From the NCBI RefSeq assembly GCF_017592475.1, contig NZ_JAGFNP010000001.1, forward strand, positions 485,546 to 549,545: DNA of 64,000 nucleotides, in the 5' to 3' direction. Below, in pieces: positions 26,221 to 32,871 of the stretch. The notes beneath the pieces were generated by a model, which saw nothing but the letters and a program-made list of their open reading frames with translations, had not been told where the DNA came from and did not search any database. Source of the DNA: Glycomyces niveus. GTDB taxonomy: Bacteria; Actinomycetota; Actinomycetes; Mycobacteriales; Micromonosporaceae. A program made the translations under genes and the position numbers. The first letter of the stretch is position 1. Every line of letters starts with the position of its first letter.

Positions 26221-26607
26221 TTATGCCGCCAGCGCCTGCTCGTCGTACGCCTTCCGGGCCTCGATGATGTCGGGCTGGTGCCGCTCGGCCCATTCGAGCA
26301 GGCCCGTCAAATGCCCGTACAGCTCCCGCGCGCTCGGCGTCGCCGAGTACTCGACCTTCGGCGGCACGGTCGGGTAGACCGTGCGCTCGAGGAGCCCGTC
26401 GCGCTCGAGGTTCCGCAGCGTCAAGGTCAGCATCCGGCGGGAGATGCCGGGCACCGAGCGCTCGAGCTCGGTGTAGCGAACCGGGTTGCGGATCGCCGCG
26501 ACCAGGATCGACACCGACCACTTGCCCGCGACCCGGTCGATGATCTGCACGATCGGGCAGGCCTCGGCCTGCACGTCGGACTTCGGCAGCACGCAGTCGT
26601 CGCTCAT
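26221..26607 (-). CDS. HxlR-family transcriptional regulator
   Basis: This 128-residue winged-helix regulator has the HxlR pattern: CPIVQIIDRVAGKWSVSIL (about residues 17-35), RYTELERSVPGISRRMLTLTL for the recognition helix region and the wing RTVYPTVPPKVEYSATP. Two N-terminal cysteines (C5, C17) could sense redox or electrophiles, which is an inference. The ATG at 26607 has GAGGAGG upstream; a longer frame exists but is unsupported. It is divergent from an MFS exporter and probably controls it. Confidence 0.88.
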   Translation of the reverse strand: MSDDCVLPKSDVQAEACPIVQIIDRVAGKWSVSILVAAIRNPVRYTELERSVPGISRRMLTLTLRNLERDGLLERTVYPTVPPKVEYSATPSARELYGHLTGLLEWAERHQPDIIEARKAYDEQALAA

Positions 26608-26707
26608 CGGTCCTCCTCTGCGGCGCCGCGACCCACGGCCCCTATGTCGCACATCACAACCAGGGAAACGGCCGGTCGACCTGGACAGGAACATCCCTGT
26701 ACCCCCT

Positions 26708-26777
26708 GGCACATGAAAGTGCCTTCTTACGGATCGCTCCATTGGAACACATGATTACCCCAGGAACAAAACGTTCC
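26708..26777. promoter_or_regulatory. Inverted repeats between hxlR-type gene and MFS gene
   Basis: Two dyads lie in the divergent region: GGCAC-N6-GTGCC at 26708-26723 and GGAAC-N5-GTTCC at 26763-26777. The second is 42 bases before the MFS start. They are candidates for the HxlR binding sites. The stretch is clearly A+T-richer than the flanking genes. Confidence 0.45.
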
Positions 26778-26818
26778 CCATGTGCTACCGCAACCGCCCT
26801 TCCCAAAAGGAGCTACCG

Positions 26819-28270
26819 ATGTCACCCATTGCAGCCCAGAGCCTCCGCACCCGCTGGCTCGCCGTGGTCGCCCTCGTGGCCGCCCAGTTCATGATCGTGC
26901 TCGACCAGAACATCGTCAGCATCGCCTTGCCGGCCATCCGCGACGACCTCGCGTTCAGCCAGGCGAACCTCGTGTGGACCGTCAACGCCTACGTGATCCC
27001 CTTCGGCGGCCTGCTCCTCCTCGCCGGCCGCCTCGGCGACCTCGTGAGCCGCAAGCAGGTGTTCCTCGCCGGTCTGGCCCTGTTCACCCTCGCCTCCGTC
27101 GCGGCGGCGCTGGCCGACTCGCAGGGCTTCCTGCTCGGCGCCCGCTTCGTGCAGGGCATCGGCGGCGCCATCACCGCCGCCGGGCTGCTGGGCATGATCG
27201 TCACGATCTTCCGCGAACCGCAGCACCAGGTGAAGGCCATCGGCGTCTACGGTTTCGCCTCCGCCAGCGGCGGCGCCGCCGGCAGCGTCATCGGCGGCGT
27301 GCTCACCGAGACGCTCGGCTGGGAGTCGGTGTTCTACGTGAACCTGCCCTTCGGCCTCATCGTCGCCGCCATGGCCTGGAAGCTCCTGCCCACCGACCGC
27401 GGCATCGGCATCAAGGCCGGAGCCGACGTCATCGGCGCGGCACTCGTCACCGCCGGCCTCATGCTCGGCGTCTACACCCTCATCGAGACCGAGCGCTACG
27501 GCCTCACCTCGGCCCGCACCCTCGGCCTCGGCGCCCTCGCGGTCGCACTCCTCGCCGGCTTCTTCGTCCGCCAGGCGAAGGCCGCCGCCCCGCTGGTCCC
27601 GCTGCGCATCCTGTTCTCCCGCAACGTCGCCGGCGCGAACCTCTCGCAGGCCCTCATGGTCGGCTCGGCCTTCGGGTTCATGTTCTTCACCGTCCTCTAC
27701 CTGCAGCAGGTCCTCGAGTTCGCGCCGCTGGCCGCGGGCCTCGCGTTCCTGCCCGCCCCGATCGTGATCGCGGTCGTCTCGATGGCGCTGGCGCCGCGGC
27801 TGCTCACCCGCTTCGGCGCCCGTCCGCTGGTGCTGACCGGCCTGACGCTCATGGTCGCGGGCTTCGTCCTCTTCGCCCAGATGCGGGCCGACGGGAACTA
27901 CCTGGCGGACGTGCTGCCGGGCATGGTGACCGCGCCGCTGGGCTTCGGCCTGGCGATGCCCGCCCTGATGACGCTCGGCATGGCCGACTCGAAGCCCGAG
28001 GACGCCGGTGTCACGTCGGGCCTGTTCAACACGGCGCAGCAGGTCGGCGGCGCGGTCGGCCTGGCGGTGATCAGCACCGCGGTCTCGGCCCGCACCGGGA
28101 ACCTCCTCGAATCCGGGACGGCGCAGGCGGAGGCGCTGACGGCCGGGTTCCGCCTCGGCTACTGGGTCGCGGCGGGCCTCGCGGCGGCGGCCCTGCTCAT
28201 CGCGGTCACGGTCATCAAGGCCCGCAAGGGCGCCGAGGCCCCGGCCGAGATGCCGGTCGCCGTCGGCTAG
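26819..28270 (+). CDS. MFS drug exporter (DHA2 family)
   Basis: This 483-residue protein has about 14 hydrophobic helices, as in DHA2 exporters. The first helix carries the D-x-x-I-V-x-x-A-L-P motif (MIVLDQNIVSIALPAI, about residues 24-39), and motif A is GRLGDLVSRKQ. It probably expels toxic organic compounds by proton antiport. The ATG at 26819 has AAAAGGAG. It is divergent from an HxlR regulator and followed by a strong terminator. Confidence 0.9.
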   Translation: MSPIAAQSLRTRWLAVVALVAAQFMIVLDQNIVSIALPAIRDDLAFSQANLVWTVNAYVIPFGGLLLLAGRLGDLVSRKQVFLAGLALFTLASVAAALADSQGFLLGARFVQGIGGAITAAGLLGMIVTIFREPQHQVKAIGVYGFASASGGAAGSVIGGVLTETLGWESVFYVNLPFGLIVAAMAWKLLPTDRGIGIKAGADVIGAALVTAGLMLGVYTLIETERYGLTSARTLGLGALAVALLAGFFVRQAKAAAPLVPLRILFSRNVAGANLSQALMVGSAFGFMFFTVLYLQQVLEFAPLAAGLAFLPAPIVIAVVSMALAPRLLTRFGARPLVLTGLTLMVAGFVLFAQMRADGNYLADVLPGMVTAPLGFGLAMPALMTLGMADSKPEDAGVTSGLFNTAQQVGGAVGLAVISTAVSARTGNLLESGTAQAEALTAGFRLGYWVAAGLAAAALLIAVTVIKARKGAEAPAEMPVAVG

Positions 28271-28278
28271 GTCCGGAG

Positions 28279-28325
28279 AACGCCCGGGGCCGCCGTCCAT
28301 CGCGGACGGCGGCCCCGGGGCGTTC
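28279..28325. terminator. Strong bidirectional terminator
   Basis: The arms GGGGCCGCCGTCC (28286-28298) and GGACGGCGGCCCC (28304-28316) pair perfectly around a five-base loop, and outer GAACGCCC/GGGGCGTTC sequences extend the stem. It separates the MFS gene (plus) from kptA (minus). Confidence 0.85.
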
Positions 28326-28329
28326 GCGG

Positions 28330-28872
28330 TCATCCCGGGAACATGATGGCCCAGGCCGGGACGTACTCGGTGAGCCAGACGCCGTTCTCGGACTTGTAGA
28401 ACGTGTACCCCTCCCCGGCCATGCGGCGGGCGTCGATCGCGAGGACCACGGGCTTGCCGCGGCGCGAGCCCACCTTGATCGCCGTCTCGCGGTCGGGGGA
28501 GAGGTGCACATGGTGCCGGTCCATCGGCTTGAGGCCCTCGTCGCGGATCGTGGCGACGAAGCCGCCCGCGGTGCCGTGGTAGAGCACGGGCGGGGGCGCG
28601 ACCGGGCTGAGGTCGAGGTCCACGTCCACGGTGTGGCCCTGGTTGGCGCGGATCCTCCCGTCCCGCAAGGCGAACCGCTGCTTGTCGTTGCGGGCCACGA
28701 CCTCTTCGAGCTCCTCGCGCGTGACCTGGAAGTTCCGGTCGGCGAGGGCCTTGAGCAGCACATCGACGTCGACCCAGCCGTGCTCGTCGAGTTCGATGCC
28801 GATCCGGCCGGGGTCATGGCGCAGGTGGCGTGAGAGGTACTTCGAGACCTTCACCATCCGTTTGTCGTCCAC
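28330..28872 (-). CDS. kptA: RNA 2'-phosphotransferase (Tpt1/KptA)
   Basis: This 180-residue protein shows all KptA signatures: SKYLSRHLRHDP (about residues 10-21), a wing-helix domain, IRANQGHTV, LYHGTAGGF and the NAD-binding HHVHLS, followed by GYTFYKSENGVWLTEYVP. The Arg-His-Arg-Arg catalytic set of Tpt1 is represented by R15, H16, R75 and a later Arg. In yeast the enzyme removes a splice-junction 2'-phosphate from tRNA using NAD; bacteria have no such splicing and the natural bacterial substrate is open (internal 2'-phosphates, or ADP-ribosylation of RNA or DNA ends). It is the last gene of the kinase/FHA/DUF1304 group, 46 bases after the DUF1304 gene. Confidence 0.92.
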   Translation of the reverse strand: MDDKRMVKVSKYLSRHLRHDPGRIGIELDEHGWVDVDVLLKALADRNFQVTREELEEVVARNDKQRFALRDGRIRANQGHTVDVDLDLSPVAPPPVLYHGTAGGFVATIRDEGLKPMDRHHVHLSPDRETAIKVGSRRGKPVVLAIDARRMAGEGYTFYKSENGVWLTEYVPAWAIMFPG

Positions 28873-28918
28873 TTCGGTATCCGTTCGCGCTGAGGGCAGG
28901 TCAGACTATCGCGCCGGC

Positions 28919-29299
28919 CTAGGACTGGGCCAACGCGAATACGAGCGCCAGGGCTGGGAGCAGGCCCTGCTTGAGCGCGGCCGAGGCCATCGACCGGTCC
29001 TTGAGGACGAGCACGAGCGCTGCGCCGAGCATGGAGCCGCACGCGAACCAGATCAGGGTCATGCCGACCGTGTGCTCGGCGCGCACGACGGCGACGCCGA
29101 GGAGGGCGCCGATGGCGAGGAACAGGTTGTACCAGCCCTGGTTGTAGGCCCAGGAGCGGACGGTCTCGACGTGTTCGGTGGGGGTGCGGAACAGGCCGCG
29201 GTGCACCGTGGGGTCGGTGAAGCGCAGGGACTCCATGACCCAGATGTAGACGTGCACGAGCCCGGCGAGGGCGGCGAGGATCTGGACGGCGATGAGCAT
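28919..29299 (-). CDS. DUF1304 membrane protein
   Basis: This 126-residue protein has four predicted helices. The family pattern is ALAGLVHVYIWVMESLRF at the N-terminus and YNQGWYNLFLAIGAL in the middle. DUF1304 proteins are small bacterial membrane proteins of unknown function. The ATG at 29299 gives the normal family length. It lies 41 bases downstream of the FHA gene and 46 upstream of kptA on the same strand, so the three may be co-transcribed. Confidence 0.85.
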   Translation of the reverse strand: MLIAVQILAALAGLVHVYIWVMESLRFTDPTVHRGLFRTPTEHVETVRSWAYNQGWYNLFLAIGALLGVAVVRAEHTVGMTLIWFACGSMLGAALVLVLKDRSMASAALKQGLLPALALVFALAQS

Positions 29300-29340
29300 G
29301 GTCCGATTGTCCCCGACGCGGCCCGGTCGTGCCGCCGAGT

Positions 29341-30135
29341 TCAGTTCTCGTCGAGGACGAGCAGGTCGGGCGGGACGAGGGTGCGCGTGCGCAGGAGTTC
29401 GCCGACGAGGTTGTGGTTGAGCATGTTGCCCACCGGCTCCCCGACCTCTTCGCGGGTGAGGCCGGGGACCCCGGCGGCGGAGAGCCGCTTGCGGACCCCG
29501 GCGACGAGGTGCTCGGCCTTCTTGGGCCGCCAGCCGCCGCCGGGCCGCAGCTCGGCGAGTTCGGCGGCGACCTGCTTCCACGACACCGGCTGCGGGTAGG
29601 CGTCGTGGAGGAGGTACCGCTGGGCGAGGCACACGAGCGCGAGCCGCTCGTCTGCGTCGAGCTTCCAGGGCCGGTCCTTCAATGTGGACGCCTCGGGCGC
29701 GGGCGTGGGCAGGCGCCCGTCGACGCCCGCCACGTACAGCTCCACGAGGTGCCGCCGCCGCGCGGTGCTGCTGATGAACACCGGCGTGTACCCGGTCTCG
29801 AGCGGGTAGGAGTCGTCCTCGGGGAAGAGCATGCGCGCGCCGGGAAGCTGGAGCGGCAGGTGGCCGGTGTTGGCGAGCCACCAGTGGTCGCCGCGGCGGG
29901 CCAGGCGGCCGTGGCTGCGGCTGACGCGGCGGTCGTCCTCGCCCACGCACACGTGCACGTCGGGCCGGTTGCGTCCGAACAGGACGACGCGCTCCTCCTT
30001 GGGGCGGAACCGGACCCCGCCGGAGACGGAGAGCGCGTAGATGGTGCCCGGTTCGGACTCGGGCACGCCGAACGCGAGGCTGGCATGGTTCGCCGGCAGC
30101 GGTTCGACCCCTTCGACCTGGGGGATGTCGGACAT
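29341..30135 (-). CDS. FHA-domain protein with C-terminal helical/winged domain
   Basis: This 264-residue cytoplasmic protein has an FHA phosphothreonine-binding domain at about residues 45-110 (VVLFGRNRPDVHVCVGED, RVSRSHGRLARRGDHWWLANTG), with the conserved GR, SxxH and NxG residues. The C-terminal half (about 145-264) is helical and resembles a DNA-binding-like fold (WKQVAAELAEL, KKAEHLVAGVRKRL). The Ser/Thr kinase gene ends 97 bases upstream on the same strand, so this is a likely substrate or reader of that kinase. AGAAAGGAG precedes the ATG. Confidence 0.85.
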   Translation of the reverse strand: MSDIPQVEGVEPLPANHASLAFGVPESEPGTIYALSVSGGVRFRPKEERVVLFGRNRPDVHVCVGEDDRRVSRSHGRLARRGDHWWLANTGHLPLQLPGARMLFPEDDSYPLETGYTPVFISSTARRRHLVELYVAGVDGRLPTPAPEASTLKDRPWKLDADERLALVCLAQRYLLHDAYPQPVSWKQVAAELAELRPGGGWRPKKAEHLVAGVRKRLSAAGVPGLTREEVGEPVGNMLNHNLVGELLRTRTLVPPDLLVLDEN

Positions 30136-30232
30136 GGCGGGCTCCTTTCTCGGTCCAGCCTGGCACGTCCGCTCGGGACGGGTCCCGAGCCGCTTCGCTA
30201 CAACGGACAGGGCGCGGGAACCGAAGCGGCCC

Positions 30233-32041
30233 TTACTCGTCCGGCAGGGCCTCGGCGGCGGGACCCGCCAAGGCGACGGCGATGTCGCACATCTGGTCGG
30301 GGTCGTCGTCCTCCGTGCCGCGCACCCAGATCCGGACGTACTCGGCGACGATGGTGCCGTCCTGCTCGGCGCTGGCGTGCTGGCCGTAGATGACGCTGAC
30401 GAGACACGATTCGTCCTCGCCCCAGTGGTCGCCTTCGTTGTAGGCGACGCGGCCGTCGAGGGTGAGGCGTTCGCCGTCGTCGGCCTCCGGCGGGTCGTCG
30501 CGGTCGAACAGCACGCGCACATGCATCGCGCTGGTGGTGCTGGTCCACTGGCAGGTCCAGCCGCCGAAGCCTTCGAGGGGGTCGTCGGCGGCGACGCCGG
30601 GGAAGTGCTCGAGGGCTTCGTCGTCGAGGAGGTCGCAGGCGTCGAGGTAGAACAGGGACTCCGGCTCCTCCTCATGTTCGCGCCGCGCGAGCGGGCCGCC
30701 TTCGGTGAGCGAGTCGGCCGCCGCGTTCACGGCCGTGTCGATGATGGGGCAGATGTCGGTGTCCTCGCCGGGGTCCTGCTCGGCGATCATCTCGGCGAAG
30801 TGCTCGCCGTCGGGGAAGATGAGCGTGCGCTTGCACTCGGTGTGGATGCCCTCGCTGCTGACGATGCCGAACTCACCGTGCATCGTGGTCTCGCCGCCCT
30901 GAAGCGGGTCGCCATTGGTCTTGTAGAGGTAGAGGTTGAGGTCGACGCCGCCGGTGTCGTTCTCGATGCGCAGGTCGCAGCTTTCGAACGAGCCGTTGTC
31001 GGCGTCGATTTCGGTGGGGCCGTAGACGCTCAGCGCCTCCTCGTCGAAGAGTGCGCACGGGTCGGCGGTGGTCGGGTCGCCGATGAAGTCCCACGGGTCG
31101 AGTTCGGCGGCTTCGCCTTGCGGCCCTTGGTCCTCGCCCTCGGGCAGGACGTTCCAGACCGCGGCGGCGAGCAGGACGAGCGCTGCCGCTGCGACCCCGG
31201 ACCAGATCCATGACCGGCGCAGGCGCGCCCGGCGCGCGGTCACGGAGACGGCCTCGCCGCCGATGCGGCCGAGTTCGACGCGGGCTTCGGCGATCTTGAC
31301 GCGCCGCTTCGGGTCGGTCGCGAGGAGCCGGTCGAGCAGGGGCGCGAGCGCCCCGGCCCGCTTGGGTTCGATCCGGTCGCCCTGCGCGGTCCGCCACAGC
31401 AGCGAGTGGGCGTTGCCCTCGCCGAACGGCGTGGTGCCCTCGACGAGGTGGAAGATGGTGGCGCCCAAGGAGAACACGTCGGCGGCGGGCGTGAACTTGC
31501 CGCCGCGCACCACCTCGGGGGCGACGTACCCGGGGGTGCCGGTGACCGCGCCCGTCCCGGTCAGGGTCGGCTCGGCGTGGACCTGCCGGGCGATCCCGAA
31601 GTCGGCGAGTTTCGCGTGGCCCTGCCCGGTGACCATGACGTTCGCGGGCTTGATGTCGCGGTGGAGGATGCCCTTGGCGTGCACGGCCTCCAGGCCCCCG
31701 GCGAGCTGCGCGCCGTACCGCGCGGCCTCCTCGGCGGGGACGGTCCCGGCGTCCGCGAGGGTGCGGCCGTCGACGTACTCCATGACGATCCACCAGTCGC
31801 CGTCCTCCTCGACGGCGTCGAAGACCGTGACCACGTTGGGGTGGTTCACGCTCGCGAGGACCTCGGCCTCGCGCCGGACCTTCGCCGCGGCGGCCGCGTC
31901 GCCGCCGCTCAAGGCGCGTTTCAGCGCCACCGACCGCTCACGCAGCCGCAGGTCGGCCGCACGCCACACCTGCCCTTGGCTGCCCGAGCCGAGCCGCTCC
32001 TCCAGCCTGTACCGATCGCCCACGACCTGCCCAGCGCGCAA
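30233..32041 (-). CDS. Membrane-anchored Ser/Thr protein kinase with duplicated DUF3558-like ectodomain
   Basis: This is a PknB-type kinase of about 602 residues. The kinase domain (roughly 9-265) has LGSGSQGQVW, catalytic HRDIKPANVMV, ADFGIARQ and GYVAPEVV. It is followed by an Arg-rich juxtamembrane stretch, one transmembrane helix (SWIWSGVAAAALVLLAAAVW) and an acidic extracellular part. The ectodomain holds two related units, each starting D-x-C-x-L-x-D-x-EAL and containing further cysteines, which resemble DUF3558 sensor domains. The start chosen is the TTG at 32041, with GGAGAG five bases before it and the kinase fold beginning at once. An ATG at 32095 or a GTG at 32167 in frame are alternatives without ribosome sites. 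Confidence 0.85.
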   Translation of the reverse strand: MRAGQVVGDRYRLEERLGSGSQGQVWRAADLRLRERSVALKRALSGGDAAAAAKVRREAEVLASVNHPNVVTVFDAVEEDGDWWIVMEYVDGRTLADAGTVPAEEAARYGAQLAGGLEAVHAKGILHRDIKPANVMVTGQGHAKLADFGIARQVHAEPTLTGTGAVTGTPGYVAPEVVRGGKFTPAADVFSLGATIFHLVEGTTPFGEGNAHSLLWRTAQGDRIEPKRAGALAPLLDRLLATDPKRRVKIAEARVELGRIGGEAVSVTARRARLRRSWIWSGVAAAALVLLAAAVWNVLPEGEDQGPQGEAAELDPWDFIGDPTTADPCALFDEEALSVYGPTEIDADNGSFESCDLRIENDTGGVDLNLYLYKTNGDPLQGGETTMHGEFGIVSSEGIHTECKRTLIFPDGEHFAEMIAEQDPGEDTDICPIIDTAVNAAADSLTEGGPLARREHEEEPESLFYLDACDLLDDEALEHFPGVAADDPLEGFGGWTCQWTSTTSAMHVRVLFDRDDPPEADDGERLTLDGRVAYNEGDHWGEDESCLVSVIYGQHASAEQDGTIVAEYVRIWVRGTEDDDPDQMCDIAVALAGPAAEALPDE

Positions 32042-32177
32042 CCGTCTCTCCTGCTCTTGAAAAGCCGAATCGCCCCCATGTGTCGCGCTCCACATTAACG
32101 CACCGAAGCGACGCAAACCCGTCCCGGAAGGGCCGCTCATGTTCGAACCCGGTGTGGCCGGAACCACCGGCCAGCAA

Positions 32178-32210
32178 TTTGCACTCAGTGCGTCGTTGCA
32201 CTTAGTGTAA
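32178..32210. promoter_or_regulatory. Tandem TetR operators overlapping the promoter of tetR-mmpL
   Basis: TTTGCACTCAGTGCG (32178-32192) and TTGCACTTAGTGTAA (32196-32210) are two copies of a GCACT-N-AGTGC palindrome, 18 bases apart. TTGCAC at 32179-32184 and TAGTGT at 32203-32208 make a -35/-10 pair with 18-base spacing inside them. The ATG of the TetR gene is at 32215, seven bases after the -10 box, so the transcript is probably leaderless and repression is by direct promoter occlusion. Confidence 0.75.
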
Positions 32211-32214
32211 TCAC

Positions 32215-32841
32215 ATGTCTGGGCATCCCGAAGTGGCCGTCGACCGCCGCACCGCGCTGAAAGCCAAGAGCCACAAGGCGATCCTCGACGCGGCCGCCGA
32301 CCTCATGCGCGAGCGCCGCTCCACGAACTTCTCCGTGGACGAACTGGCCGCCGCCGCCGACGTCTCCCGCCGCACCGTCTTCAACCACTTCGACTCCCTC
32401 GAAGACGTGGTCATCGCCGTCGCCGGGCACATGCTCGTGGACATCGTCGACGCCATGGAAGCCGAGGCCGCCAACGCCTCCGGCGACGTGCTGGGCGACC
32501 TCACCGCCGCGGGCTCGGCCGACCACCTCGTGCCCACGATCGCCTACCTCATCGAAGTCCTCGGCGGCGACCCGAAGCAGCCCTCCGAACGGGGTGCCGT
32601 GCTCATGCAGCGCGCCATCGCGCTCTTCACCGAGCAGATGTCGGCCTCGATCGCCCGGCGGCACCCGCGCGTGGACGAACTCCAAGTCGGGTTCCTCGTC
32701 GCGGCGTTCTGCGGCGGCCTCCTCGGCCTCGTCGAACACTGGGCGACCGCCACCGGCGGCACCGACACCGCCGCCTCCCGCCGCACCTGGAACGACCTCC
32801 TCGCCCGGCTCGTGCTCGTACTGCGCGAACCCGAAGCCTGA
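32215..32841 (+). CDS. TetR-family regulator of the MmpL transporter
   Basis: This is a 208-residue TetR protein. The helix-turn-helix is FSVDELAAAADVSRRTVFNHF (about residues 37-57), followed by the alpha-helical ligand domain. It precedes an MmpL-type transporter by 30 bases on the same strand, and two palindromic operators overlap its own promoter, so it probably represses itself and the transporter together. No ribosome site is visible, in line with leaderless translation from the ATG. Confidence 0.88.
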   Translation: MSGHPEVAVDRRTALKAKSHKAILDAAADLMRERRSTNFSVDELAAAADVSRRTVFNHFDSLEDVVIAVAGHMLVDIVDAMEAEAANASGDVLGDLTAAGSADHLVPTIAYLIEVLGGDPKQPSERGAVLMQRAIALFTEQMSASIARRHPRVDELQVGFLVAAFCGGLLGLVEHWATATGGTDTAASRRTWNDLLARLVLVLREPEA

Positions 32842-32871
32842 CCCCCCGATCCTCCGAACCGAAAGGCCGTC

